Shown here one piece after another: positions 44,313 to 52,075 of a stretch of DNA of 52,150 nucleotides (the first letter of the stretch is position 1; each line of letters opens with the position of its first letter). Below the pieces are notes generated by a model. That model was not told the origin of the DNA. It saw only the letters and a list, made by a program, of their open reading frames with translations, and did no database searches. Position numbers and translations under genes: made by a program. The DNA lies in contig JAQIBR010000230.1 in assembly GCA_027858955.1 (NCBI GenBank), forward strand, positions 1 through 52,150. The letters run 5' to 3'. This DNA is from Bacteroidales bacterium (GTDB lineage: Bacteria; Bacteroidota; Bacteroidia; Bacteroidales; UBA12170).

Positions 44313-44313
44313 C

Positions 44314-44646
44314 ATGGAGGAAATGACAATAAAATTCTATTGGTTGGTTATCGGAGCTTTCAGTTCACTTTTCGTTGGAGTTATCTCTTTTATAGTCCGC
44401 AATGCCATTTCAAAAAACGCAACAAAAGAAACCGTTGAAGCTAAAACCGATTTGCTAGAAAAGGATATTCAGCATTTAACAAAAGAGTTGAATTCCTGCG
44501 AAAGCAAGTTTGCTGTATTGCATAAGCGCATATCCGATTTACGGGATAGTTCAAAGGAGATATATGTAAGCAAGGAACTATTCCACCAAACTATAAAGCA
44601 GCTTAACGAAAAGCTCGATACCATATTAAAATTTGTAGAAAAATGA
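44314..44646 (+). CDS. Small membrane protein with coiled coil (lysis block)
   Basis: The ATG at 44314 lies 1 base after the preceding stop and gives 110 residues; a frame from 44224 would overlap the ATPase. One N-terminal membrane helix (about 8-28, WLVIGAFSSLFVGVISFIV) precedes a long coiled coil (LLEKDIQHLTKELNSCESKF). This build is common for small phage lysis-associated proteins with an inner-membrane anchor and periplasmic coil. The next gene starts inside its stop codon. Role inferred from position. Confidence 0.6.
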   Translation: MEEMTIKFYWLVIGAFSSLFVGVISFIVRNAISKNATKETVEAKTDLLEKDIQHLTKELNSCESKFAVLHKRISDLRDSSKEIYVSKELFHQTIKQLNEKLDTILKFVEK

Positions 44647-45053
44647 AACTATTTAAAAAGCTTGCAGGAGCAGGTACAGCAGAAACCTTAAAGGAGGGAA
44701 CAAAGCTTATTGATGAGATTTTTACCACACAAGAAGAAAAGCTCCAAGGGAAAATGGAACTCTTTAAAATGGCGGTAGCCGATAGAAGTTCGGCCAGGGA
44801 GATGTATCAAAACGATAGTTGGCTTCAAAAAGCCTTCGCAATCTTCTTCTTGCTTGCATGGTGTGGCTTGACTTTCGTAATGCTGAACTACTTCATTTTT
44901 GATACCATTCAGCTTGACGATTGGCAAATAGCTTTTGTGAGCAGTATCAACGGTGGAATATCTACCAAACTAAGCACCATTATTGATTTTCTTTTCGGTG
45001 GTGCAATATCAGGAGTAAACGATGTAAAACTTAAAAACAGACGTAAAAAATGA
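44643..45053 (+). CDS. Holin-like membrane protein
   Basis: The 136 residues have a helical cytoplasmic N-terminus and two clear hydrophobic segments (AFAIFFLLAWCGLTFVMLNY and a weaker one around STIIDFLFGGAISG), with a basic end (KLKNRRKK). The pattern resembles the 3TM-type holins of Bacteroidota and proteobacterial phages. Its start overlaps the preceding stop and its stop overlaps the endolysin start (ATGA), so the three are co-translated. A holin would open the inner membrane for the muramidase. Confidence 0.68.
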   Translation: MKLFKKLAGAGTAETLKEGTKLIDEIFTTQEEKLQGKMELFKMAVADRSSAREMYQNDSWLQKAFAIFFLLAWCGLTFVMLNYFIFDTIQLDDWQIAFVSSINGGISTKLSTIIDFLFGGAISGVNDVKLKNRRKK

Positions 45054-45610
45054 AAACATTCGATGAGTTATTTGATGGTGTAATCAAACACGAAGGCTAT
45101 TATGCCAATGTGGATGGTGACCGTGGTGGTGAAACATACATGGGTGTTGCCCGGAATTTGCATCCCGATTGGGAAGGTTGGCAATTTATTGATGCTTACA
45201 AAGAAACCTATGGTAAAATTCCTTGGAACAAACACATTGACATTCCAGAATTGAATTGTATGGTAAAAGAATTTTATTGCCATACATTTTATGAGAAGTT
45301 CAGAATTGGCGGTATTTCAAACGGTTCTTTACAGGAAATAATCTTTGATTGGTGTGTCAATAGCGGTCATTGGGGAGCCAGAGGCGTTCAGCGTGTTTTG
45401 AACCAATTCTTTGATGCCGACTTAAAAATGGATGGTATTATTGGTAAGATGACACTTGCGGCAATTGAAAAATGTCAGCCAAAGGAATTGTTTTGGGAAA
45501 TCAAAAAAGCTCGAATCCGCTATTATCACAAGATTGCCAAGAAAGGCAAAAATCATTTGTTTTTGGAAGGGTGGTTAAAGCGTATTGGCTCGATTGAATT
45601 TAAAGATTAA
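45050..45610 (+). CDS. GH108 endolysin (N-acetylmuramidase)
   Basis: The 186 residues match the GH108 muramidase family: FDGVIKHEGYYANVDGDRGG with the catalytic Glu, then ETYMGVARNLHPDWEGW. The second half resembles the associated peptidoglycan-binding domain (IFDWCVNSGHWGARGVQRVL, LKMDGIIGKMTLAAIE). It lacks a signal peptide, so the upstream holin-like protein is probably needed for release. It hydrolyses the glycan strands of peptidoglycan to lyse the host. Confidence 0.9.
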   Translation: MKTFDELFDGVIKHEGYYANVDGDRGGETYMGVARNLHPDWEGWQFIDAYKETYGKIPWNKHIDIPELNCMVKEFYCHTFYEKFRIGGISNGSLQEIIFDWCVNSGHWGARGVQRVLNQFFDADLKMDGIIGKMTLAAIEKCQPKELFWEIKKARIRYYHKIAKKGKNHLFLEGWLKRIGSIEFKD

Positions 45611-45708
45611 ATTTTACAACCCCTCCCGAAAGTTTATAAGAATTTTGATATTTGACTTATTATTATGAACTTGTATGTAAAATATAATTTTAACAAAAGC
45701 CTAAAATC

Positions 45709-45840
45709 ATGGGAATTAAACCTGGTCCAAAACGAACTGCAAAATCAACAGGGAAACCTGACAGACGACAACGAGATAATAAGGAAACTCCGGGTAATAC
45801 GCCATCACTAAAGCCACACAAGCATAAAAAAGGGGATTGA
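45709..45840 (+). CDS. Small basic Pro-rich protein
   Basis: The frame encodes 43 residues (MGIKPGPKRTAKSTGKPDRR at the start), rich in Lys, Arg and Pro, with KPHKHKKGD at the end. It lies between the endolysin and the convergent integrase gene, ending 6 bases from the integrase stop. It might be a small nucleic-acid-binding protein. Size and composition allow no family call. Confidence 0.45.
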   Translation: MGIKPGPKRTAKSTGKPDRRQRDNKETPGNTPSLKPHKHKKGD

Positions 45841-45846
45841 TTATTA

Positions 45847-47094
45847 TTACCCCTTTGAAAATGCTGTTAAATGCTTCGCAAACTCTTTTTTCATATCATC
45901 TTCAAAACTATCAAGATAAAGTTCAGTGATGCGCACATCACCATGTCCTAAGCTTTCGGAAATAAATTCAGTAGATACGCCGGAACGCTTTAATACAGTT
46001 GAGAAACTGTGCCTAGCTGTATAAGTAGTTACCGTTTTTTCTATGCCAACTTCTTTCGCTATTTTTTTTATGTTATCGTTGGTTCTTTTAATAAGCTTGT
46101 CCAAACTCCGGCGAATTTGTTTTTCCGTCATTACCTCTGATATAAAGCTGAATACATAATTATTAGGAGAATGGTCTTTATTTCCCCATTTGTCAATAAT
46201 TCGTTGTAAGTCCTCTGTTAACGGCACACTAATTGGCTTGGCAGACTTACATGTTTTTTGAGTTTTGCGTCGAATAAAGGTTATAAAATCGCTGTCAATA
46301 TTCTTATATTTTAGCCTTACAATATCGTTCATATTTGCACCATTCATTAAATAACTAAACAGCCATAAATCCCTTGCCTGGTCACGGCTTGAAAAAGAAT
46401 CACAAGAATAGTTATATATCTTTTCAATCTCATTAATTTTTAAAGCCTTCTTTACGTTTCTTCCTTCGGGTAGAATATATCCATCTTTGCCAAATGGGTA
46501 TATATCTTTCGGGATAGCACTTGCTCGATGTGCAATTTTAAAAATAGTTCTGGTGGATGCCATATAGGTTTTAACAGAAGACAATGAAAGACCTTGAGAT
46601 ACCATCCACTTCTCATATTTTCCTAATTCATGTACAGTTAATTCCCTGAAATCAATGTGGCTACTTTTAAAATACTTTTTCAGGGTACGCATTGCAGTAG
46701 TGAATTGCGCCCAGCTACAATGCTGGTCATTTTCAGCAAACTCTTTAATACGTCTTTCAAAATAATAGATGATATTGGATAAGTCACCTCCGGAAATACC
46801 GAATCGAGTTTTAAACTCTCTGAATGAAAAATTATCCATTGAAGCAATAACAGATTGAGCTTTATTTTCAATGAGAGAAAACTCTAATTGAATATCCTTA
46901 TTTACACCTCTTGGTTTTGGTGTCAGTACCTTTTCAAATTCATCTGGAGTAAATTCATAAACACGCTCTTTATTATCAATGCTGTAATACATTTGTTTTC
47001 GGTTGTATGTAACCCTGAGTTTAGCAGGGTGTTTACCGTTTTTTTTGGTCTGACCCTTATATAAAACTATTGCTGTATTAACTTTTGCTCCCAT
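45847..47094 (-). CDS. Tyrosine integrase of the element
   Basis: The 415-residue protein has the Bacteroidota phage-integrase plan: an N-terminal Arm-binding domain, a SAM-like core-binding domain (about 100-190: YFERRIKEFAENDQHCSWAQ) and a catalytic domain. Visible catalytic elements are the Lys region (FIRRKTQKTCK), Arg II in YTARHSFSTVL, His in ESLGHGDVR and the nucleophile Tyr near 393 (ELYLDSFE). The Arg I position in LMNGANMNDI is Asn and the His II position is Tyr; IntDOT-like enzymes also lack Arg I. It is convergent with the lysis genes and next to the right attachment repeat. Confidence 0.9.
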   Translation of the reverse strand: MGAKVNTAIVLYKGQTKKNGKHPAKLRVTYNRKQMYYSIDNKERVYEFTPDEFEKVLTPKPRGVNKDIQLEFSLIENKAQSVIASMDNFSFREFKTRFGISGGDLSNIIYYFERRIKEFAENDQHCSWAQFTTAMRTLKKYFKSSHIDFRELTVHELGKYEKWMVSQGLSLSSVKTYMASTRTIFKIAHRASAIPKDIYPFGKDGYILPEGRNVKKALKINEIEKIYNYSCDSFSSRDQARDLWLFSYLMNGANMNDIVRLKYKNIDSDFITFIRRKTQKTCKSAKPISVPLTEDLQRIIDKWGNKDHSPNNYVFSFISEVMTEKQIRRSLDKLIKRTNDNIKKIAKEVGIEKTVTTYTARHSFSTVLKRSGVSTEFISESLGHGDVRITELYLDSFEDDMKKEFAKHLTAFSKG

Positions 47095-47149
47095 ACAAAT
47101 TGTTTTTCGTTTTTTTACTATATTGTACTACCCTTATTTACTGGGTATT

Positions 47150-47185
47150 TTGTATGTTTTACTTCATATACTTTCTAACATACAA
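47150..47185. promoter_or_regulatory. Inverted repeat upstream of the integrase
   Basis: TTGTATGTT (47150-47158) and AACATACAA (47177-47185) are perfect inverted repeats 18 bases apart, between the integrase start and the right attachment site. CTATTAAG is also repeated nearby (about 47260-47275). They may be arm-type integrase sites or an operator for integrase control. Confidence 0.4.
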
Positions 47186-47287
47186 ATACATGTCAAATAT
47201 AGTAATTATAGGTAATAAAACGAAATCGCAAAAGATATAAAGAGCTGTAAAAGAACTATTAAGCACTATTAAGAAATAAAAAGAAAG

Positions 47288-47425
47288 TAATGTACAATGT
47301 ATAAAAATAATAGCCGAAATAGTAGTAAATTCAAGGATTGTAGCCCGATTCAACTTTTGTGTAACTTGACAGAAAAGTGCTCCGCAGCCGGCTAATATTC
47401 TTATACTCAACGTTGTACGCAAGCC
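47288..47425. repeat. attC-like imperfect palindrome B, intact copy
   Basis: The left arm (TACAATG, TATAAAAATAATAGCCG) pairs with the right arm at 47388-47425 (CCGGCTAATATTCTTATAC, then CAACGTTG). The right edge, CGTTGTACGCAAGCC, fits the shared GTTRnnnGCAAG edge. The central loop is about 70 bases. A cassette with three genes follows, starting 330 bases later. Confidence 0.6.
47295..47318. other. Candidate right attachment site (attR)
   Basis: This copy of the 24-base repeat (22 of 24 identical to 2434-2457) lies 200 bases beyond the integrase start. It forms part of the left arm of an intact attC-like palindrome that continues into host DNA. The gap between 47186 and 47294 is AT-rich with short direct repeats that may bind integrase. 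Confidence 0.55.
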
Positions 47426-47661
47426 GAGGAGCGAAACTAGCTATCCTGATAATTTAGCAAAGAAAGGGTTGAAATACAAAGTACCCTTAACATGTGAAGC
47501 TTAAGTTTAAAGACCTACCTCTATATATCCAAACAAACTATTCTCCTTGGCAAAATCTGAGTATTTAGATACTTATATTAAAATTTGTTTTATCAGCGAA
47601 TAGATGAATGTCCGGATTGTTTTTTCTTTTGCTCTATCTATTATTTAATGTATAAGTTTAT

Positions 47662-47731
47662 TGTAATACAAATATAATTTATTGTTTATCGATAAAATAT
47701 ATTTGTGTTACAATAATTTGTTGTATGTTTG
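47662..47731 (+). promoter_or_regulatory. Promoter and operators of the DUF2975/XRE operon
   Basis: TTTG (47702-47705), 18 bases and TATGTTTG (47724-47731) fit Bacteroidota -33 and -7 boxes. An imperfect inverted repeat (47668-47682 with 47692-47706, 13 of 15 positions) overlaps the -33 box. A short palindrome TTGTA-A-TACAA (47662-47672) abuts it. The XRE protein encoded downstream probably binds here. The rest of the gap from 47433 shows nothing else. Confidence 0.5.
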
Positions 47732-47755
47732 TAATGAATTAAAAACTTAATAATT

Positions 47756-48388
47756 ATGAAAACGCAATCTATTTTAACTGTTGCAGCAATTATACTTAAA
47801 ATTGCCATGGTAACAACTATTATTGTTGGAACCTTGGTTACTATTAGTCTGATACATTCAAGTTATTCACCTGCATACAACAATGTAACTATTCATGAAA
47901 AAGGTATTGGTATAAATTTTACCAACAAGCTAGCTCAAACAGTCCCACCACAAACTTATGCTGAGTATGTAGCATCGGGCGATAAGGCTATTTATTTAAG
48001 TAAACTTACTTTTGCTACTAAGTTTAGAATCTGGATACAGATTATGTGTATACTCAGTATTTATATTTTAATAATTAAGGAGCTAATCTCTTTTATAAGA
48101 AATATAAAATCATATTCATCCTTTTTTATTAATTGTAGCAAAACATTCAGAAGATTAAAGATGTTTCTTGTGTCATTGTTACTGGTTTCTATAGCAGTAT
48201 CACTTATAAAGTTTAAGTATACAATGCAATTTTCAGGAAGTGAAGTAATTCGAATAAGTGACCATACATCAGGAATATACTTAAATAGCTCATTTTACCT
48301 TCTCATATCCATATTTGTATTGACAATTTTAGGAAGTGCTTTTAAAGAAGGTGAAAGAATGAGAAATGAAAATAAATTTACTATATAA
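47756..48388 (+). CDS. DUF2975-like membrane protein
   Basis: The 210 residues have four hydrophobic helices (ILTVAAIILKIAMVTTIIVG, IQIMCILSIYILIIKELISF, MFLVSLLLVSIAVSLIKF and SSFYLLISIFVLTILGSAF), with a polar loop after the first. The DUF2975 family has this shape and is typically encoded just before a small XRE regulator, as here. The pair is thought to form a membrane-linked regulatory unit. The signal is unknown. Confidence 0.7.
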   Translation: MKTQSILTVAAIILKIAMVTTIIVGTLVTISLIHSSYSPAYNNVTIHEKGIGINFTNKLAQTVPPQTYAEYVASGDKAIYLSKLTFATKFRIWIQIMCILSIYILIIKELISFIRNIKSYSSFFINCSKTFRRLKMFLVSLLLVSIAVSLIKFKYTMQFSGSEVIRISDHTSGIYLNSSFYLLISIFVLTILGSAFKEGERMRNENKFTI

Positions 48389-48390
48389 CC

Positions 48391-48597
48391 ATGGCCATAA
48401 TAGTGAATCTGGATGTAATGATGGCAAAAAGAAAAATATCATTGTTACATCTATCAAAAATAATAAATATTACTCCTACAAATTTATCAATATTAAAAAC
48501 CAATAAAGTAAAAGCAATCAAGCTTTCAACTCTTAAAAGTATTTGCAATGCGGTAGATTGTCACCCTTCTGACATTTTAGAATATAAAGAAGAGTAA
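48391..48597 (+). CDS. XRE-family regulator (YozG-like)
   Basis: The 68 residues are a single Cro/CI-type HTH: IVNLDVMMAKRKISLLHLSK, then IINITPTNLSILKTNKVKAI, and LKSICNAVDCHPSDILEYKE, which is the hallmark end of this small-regulator family. It begins 3 bases after the DUF2975 gene. It probably represses the operon through the inverted repeats near 47668. Confidence 0.85.
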   Translation: MAIIVNLDVMMAKRKISLLHLSKIINITPTNLSILKTNKVKAIKLSTLKSICNAVDCHPSDILEYKEE

Positions 48598-48701
48598 ATT
48601 AAGTCAAGTAGCATAAATAAACAACAGTATTAATTATAAGTAACTTCTAATATGGCAGATGCATATGTTATTGTAGATGTTATTAATAAAACATAACAGA
48701 T

Positions 48702-50108
48702 ATGAAAACAGAAAAAACGTATAGAATGAAATTTTTATCACTGCTAACTTTTATTGCTGGTTTAAGCATTGTGTTTTGTCAATGCCAAACTAGTACTGAA
48801 GAAATAAAGAACGATAATCTTTCGAATAAAGTTATTAAGTCTATTAATAGACGAATATCAGAAGAAGTTACGCCAAGTATGGCTATTGCAATAATTAAAA
48901 AAAGCGGAATACAGTATTTTAATTTTGGAAAAACAGAAAAGAACGGTAGCAATGTTGATGAGAACACTATCTATGAAATTGGCTCTATTTCTAAGGTGTT
49001 TACCGCTGTTCTACTGGCCCAACAAGTTTTAGATGGAGACCTTACTTTGCATGATAATATAAATGATTATCTGCCGGATTATGTAAAAGTTCCGGTGATG
49101 GGGAATAATGAAATTACCTTTGGAAACCTTACCGACCATACCTCTGGACTACCACGTATGCCTGATAATTTTACTCCGGCAAACCAAAACAATCCATACG
49201 CCGATTATACAGTTAACCAGATGTATGAATTCATATCAAACTATAAACCGGTAAGGAGTGTAGGTGATGCATATGAATACTCAAATCTTGGACAAGGTCT
49301 TTTAGGACATATTTTAGCAATGAATAAAAATGCTACCTATGAGCAATTAATGATTCAGACCATTGCTCAACCACTAGAGTTGAATGATACTAAAATTGAA
49401 TTTAATGAAAGAATGAAAGCTAATTTGGCACTTGGACACAGTGGCGGCAAAGTGGTTGAAAATTGGGATATACCGACTTTAGCAGGGGCAGGAGCTATCA
49501 GAAGTTCAACATCGGATATGGCAAAATTCATCTCTGCTAATCTTGGCTATTTGAAAAGCCCTTTATTGCCAGTACTGGCGCTTACCCATAAATTACGGCA
49601 TAATAAAGCTGGTGAAATGAGTGTTGCAATGGGCTGGCACATTAAAAAAGGAAAAGAAGGAGACGTTTATTGGCATAATGGCGGAACAGGTGGATACAGG
49701 ACATTTGTTGGCTTTGTAAAAGAGACTGGTATGGGCGTAGTTATCCTTACAAATTCCAACAGGGGTGCTGATGACATTGGATTCCACCTACTGGATTCTA
49801 GTTCAGAATTAGCTGAAGTAAAATCTAAAAATGAAGTTGTTGAAATACCGGAAGCAACACTTGAGAAATATGTAGGTGTATATGAAATTCAACCTGATCT
49901 TAAACTGACAATAACCAAAGAGAGCCTACAATTATTCGGACAGGCTACAGGACAAGAAAAATTTGAAATGTTCCCCAAAGATGCTTCAACCTTTTTCCTG
50001 ACTATTGTTGAAGCTGAAATTTCATTTCATATGCATAAAGGTATTGTTGAGAGCTTAATCTTATCGGAAGGTGGTCAAGAAATAAAGGGAAAGAAAGTTG
50101 AATATTAA
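48702..50108 (+). CDS. Beta-lactamase-family serine hydrolase
   Basis: The 468 residues start with a signal sequence ending in cysteines (SIVFCQCQ, residues 23-29), possibly a lipoprotein. The class C beta-lactamase/D-aminopeptidase-type domain shows Ser95-x-x-Lys98 (GSISKVF), Tyr193-Ser-Asn195 (YEYSNLG) and HNGG (325-328) in place of KTG. A lipocalin-like C-terminal domain (about 385-468) is usual in this family. Members hydrolyse amide or ester bonds, often peptides; true beta-lactamase activity is not implied. It ends just before an attC-like palindrome. Confidence 0.85.
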   Translation: MKTEKTYRMKFLSLLTFIAGLSIVFCQCQTSTEEIKNDNLSNKVIKSINRRISEEVTPSMAIAIIKKSGIQYFNFGKTEKNGSNVDENTIYEIGSISKVFTAVLLAQQVLDGDLTLHDNINDYLPDYVKVPVMGNNEITFGNLTDHTSGLPRMPDNFTPANQNNPYADYTVNQMYEFISNYKPVRSVGDAYEYSNLGQGLLGHILAMNKNATYEQLMIQTIAQPLELNDTKIEFNERMKANLALGHSGGKVVENWDIPTLAGAGAIRSSTSDMAKFISANLGYLKSPLLPVLALTHKLRHNKAGEMSVAMGWHIKKGKEGDVYWHNGGTGGYRTFVGFVKETGMGVVILTNSNRGADDIGFHLLDSSSELAEVKSKNEVVEIPEATLEKYVGVYEIQPDLKLTITKESLQLFGQATGQEKFEMFPKDASTFFLTIVEAEISFHMHKGIVESLILSEGGQEIKGKKVEY

Positions 50109-50124
50109 AATAAGGATTTGATAA

Positions 50125-50265
50125 GGCCAGCGTACAACAATTTGTAAACGTAATGCGAGCAAACGTGTTTGTTTAGGCAGAAAGTTTTATCTTTAAGCAG
50201 TAGCATGGAATTAAACATTAGTGCCATTAATTTCGCACTACGCTTACAATAACGTTAGCGGCAAG
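50125..50265. repeat. attC-like imperfect palindrome C
   Basis: The left arm (50125-50159: GGCCAGCGTACAACAATTTG, then TAAACGTAATGCGAG) and right arm (50231-50265: TTTCGCACTACGCTTACAAT, then AACGTTAGCGGCAAG) pair at most positions. The loop is about 70 bases. It follows the serine hydrolase stop by 16 bases. Its edges match CCAGCnnnnAAC and GTTRnnnGCAAG. Confidence 0.65.
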
Positions 50266-50348
50266 TGTGTTAGAATCCCGATGACAGATAACGATAAGAA
50301 AACCAAAATTATAAATTGGATTTGATTTAATTCTTCAATGCTATTTTA

Positions 50349-50768
50349 TTATTCGAATATATCTTCTTTATTCAGACCATTAATGGAATTCTTTCGCTCA
50401 ATCAAATAGAATATGAAATGAATCAATAATCCAATCCCCCAAAAGAGAGCTGTGATATAAACAATTCTAATGCTTTCGAAATGTGAATTAAAGCCAAATG
50501 AAAACCATAACACTGATACCATATTGAAAAGGAAATATGTTATAAAATGAAACCGGAATCCGATATCATTAAGTGGTATTGATTCATAATCCCTTTTACC
50601 AAAGAACCAACCTATAAAAAAATTGAAGAAAAAGTAGATTACAGCTATAACCCATATTAGATTAAATGAACGGTTTTCTATGAAGTCACTCAAACTATAG
50701 CGAAAAATTATAGCACCCATGAAAAAGAAAACCGCAAACAACATAAGATTTTTAGTTAATGCTTTCAT
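50349..50768 (-). CDS. Small multi-pass membrane protein
   Basis: The 139 residues have four hydrophobic helices (LMLFAVFFFMGAIIF, LIWVIAVIYFFFNFFIGWFF, FITYFLFNMVSVLWFSFGF, IVYITALFWGIGLLIHFIFY). It resembles membrane proteins encoded beside PadR regulators. The regulator gene ends 2 bases upstream of its start, so both share one minus-strand transcript. Its function is unknown. Confidence 0.68.
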   Translation of the reverse strand: MKALTKNLMLFAVFFFMGAIIFRYSLSDFIENRSFNLIWVIAVIYFFFNFFIGWFFGKRDYESIPLNDIGFRFHFITYFLFNMVSVLWFSFGFNSHFESIRIVYITALFWGIGLLIHFIFYLIERKNSINGLNKEDIFE

Positions 50769-50770
50769 TT

Positions 50771-51142
50771 TTATTCCTCCTTATTAATTAAGTTTCTAAT
50801 TCGTTCATTGAAAAATAAATTGATATTTCGTTCTACAAAACTATTGAGTAGCATTTGACCCAATTCTGTTAAATAGTAGTATTTACGTTCAGGCCCCTTA
50901 TTGCCTTCACCAGATTCAAAATCTACAACACCAACATGTTGGTATTTTCGTAGATTTCTATAAAGACTTTGACTTTCGCAAGTCATGGTATGATTAGATT
51001 GCTCTTCGACAAAGGATTTAATTTCATCAACATATTTTTTACCATCTTTCAAAGACAGAAAAATCCATAAAGTAAGTTGACCTTTTTTATATGTTTCTTC
51101 CCATGCTGATAACAATTCAGATAATTGATTACTTATATTCAT
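50771..51142 (-). CDS. PadR-family regulator
   Basis: The 123 residues form a PadR-type winged helix: KGQLTLWIFLSLKDGKKYVD, then SQSLYRNLRKYQHVGVVDFE and the wing EGNKGPERKYYYLTELGQML. PadR proteins repress stress or membrane-protein genes until a ligand binds. It probably controls itself and the membrane gene after it through the palindrome at 51169. Opposite orientation to the other cassettes is unusual but known in arrays. Confidence 0.85.
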   Translation of the reverse strand: MNISNQLSELLSAWEETYKKGQLTLWIFLSLKDGKKYVDEIKSFVEEQSNHTMTCESQSLYRNLRKYQHVGVVDFESGEGNKGPERKYYYLTELGQMLLNSFVERNINLFFNERIRNLINKEE

Positions 51143-51168
51143 GATCTAATCTTTTTGTATTAATCAAC

Positions 51169-51211
51169 TTGTATAATACAAAGATACTACATAAAAAATG
51201 AGAAAAACAAA
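51169..51211 (-). promoter_or_regulatory. Promoter and operator of the PadR operon
   Basis: On the minus strand TTTG (51208-51211), 21 bases and TATCTTTG (51179-51186) fit -33 and -7 boxes. The perfect palindrome TTGTAT-A-ATACAA (51169-51181) overlaps the -7 end and likely transcription start, ideal for repression by PadR. Confidence 0.55.
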
Positions 51212-51239
51212 TAAATTGCAAGAAAAATGATTTGTAAAA

Positions 51240-51384
51240 CACCAGCCGCTAACCCCGCATAATAAAGCAGTTGCAGAAATGTGCTATATTTGAAATTATG
51301 ATTAAGAAATTAACTAAATATGAAAATGATAAAGTATTGCAAGCAAGTGCAACCGCTTCATATGCATTTCGTTATGGGCAAGTG
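51240..51384. repeat. attC-like imperfect palindrome D
   Basis: The left arm (51240-51274: CACCAGCCGCTAACCCCGC, then ATAATAAAGCAGTTGC) and right arm (51349-51384: GCAACCGCTTCATATGCAT, then TTCGTTATGGGCAAGTG) pair along most of their length. The outer boxes GCCnnTAAC and GTTAnnGGC mirror attC R boxes but are two bases longer. The loop is about 74 bases. Confidence 0.65.
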
Positions 51385-51400
51385 AAATAAAACACTTAAA

Positions 51401-51709
51401 ATGATAAATACTATTAAAAAAATTAGTCTTATTCTTCTTATATACTCAATTCTTATATCAGTTCTTGATTTGATAAAGGATAAGTTCGATGTTTATGAAT
51501 TGCCTATTCAATTGGATCAAATTTTACTTCTATTCCTAAATTTAATTGTTGCATATTTTTATTATAAAACTCAGGACCCTAAAAATAAAGTCAATTCAAT
51601 ACTATTATTTTTATCCATATTCTCTCCATATTCTGGTGGAATGATGATAATTTTTTACAATTACCTTGAAAGGAATCAAATAAAAACTAAAAACTCATAC
51701 GATGAATAA
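51401..51709 (+). CDS. Small membrane protein
   Basis: The 102 residues have two or three hydrophobic helices (ISLILLIYSILISVLDLI, LDQILLLFLNLIVAYFYY, SILLFLSIFSPYSGGMMIIF). It starts 16 bases after palindrome D. The next gene overlaps its end by 8 bases, so the two form an operon in one cassette. No family is recognised. Confidence 0.6.
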   Translation: MINTIKKISLILLIYSILISVLDLIKDKFDVYELPIQLDQILLLFLNLIVAYFYYKTQDPKNKVNSILLFLSIFSPYSGGMMIIFYNYLERNQIKTKNSYDE

Positions 51710-52049
51710 AAATGAAATTAAAAAGCTGATTATAAAATATTCTATGCTTCTTGTCGTATACTATTTTGCTTTGGTTATGATTCCAATATATTATTCATCG
51801 TCAATTTCATATTGGATTAATAGTGGTTATAGTATGGACGTATTCACAAATGTTAGTTTAATAATAAAAGTTGTCGGTGTTCTATATTATTTGATTGTGA
51901 CATTAGTAATAGTCATGGACTATAGAAAATATAAAATCAAACCGATATGGTTAGCAATCCTTACTTTGTTTTATATGCCTATTGGTATTTGTATATTTTT
52001 TGTAAATATTTTTATTGATAATATAGAAACACCAGCCCATAACATTTAG
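51702..52049 (+). CDS. Small membrane protein
   Basis: The 115 residues have three hydrophobic helices (YSMLLVVYYFALVMIPIYY, VSLIIKVVGVLYYLIVTLVI, WLAILTLFYMPIGICIFFV). It overlaps the preceding gene and resembles it in build. Its last codons run into the start of the next palindrome. No family is recognised. Confidence 0.6.
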   Translation: MNKNEIKKLIIKYSMLLVVYYFALVMIPIYYSSSISYWINSGYSMDVFTNVSLIIKVVGVLYYLIVTLVIVMDYRKYKIKPIWLAILTLFYMPIGICIFFVNIFIDNIETPAHNI

Positions 52050-52075
52050 ATCATAATCCTTTTTCAGGATTATGA
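52030..52075. repeat. Start of a further attC-like palindrome, plus hairpin
   Basis: CACCAGCCCATAAC (52030-52043) matches the left edge of palindrome D. TCATAATCCT and AGGATTATGA (52051-52075) form a perfect 10-bp hairpin just inside. The rest of the site would lie beyond the window. Confidence 0.5.

Larger units (their letters stand above)
2434..47318. mobile_element. Integrated temperate virus-like element, about 45 kb
   Basis: The element is bounded by the 24-bp imperfect repeats at 2434-2457 and 47295-47318. It carries a tyrosine integrase just inside the right end and an excisionase-like HTH gene near the left end. Inside are an antirepressor, a primase-helicase, an origin-like repeat cluster, virion-like proteins, a fibre with tandem repeats, methyltransferases, a helicase, and holin and endolysin genes. 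Nearly all genes run rightward. No tailed-phage head or tail gene is recognisable. It could be a tailless temperate virus, a virus-derived satellite or a hybrid element. Boundaries are inferred from the repeats and the interrupted palindrome. Confidence 0.7.

Noticed and set aside
44224-44313. Longer start for the coiled-coil membrane protein
   Set aside because: It would overlap the RadA-like ATPase gene by about 90 bases, while the ATG at 44314 sits 1 base after that gene's stop.
48702-50108. Antibiotic-resistance beta-lactamase
   Set aside because: The SxxK and YxN motifs are shared by many peptidases and esterases, and HNGG replaces KTG; resistance cannot be inferred.
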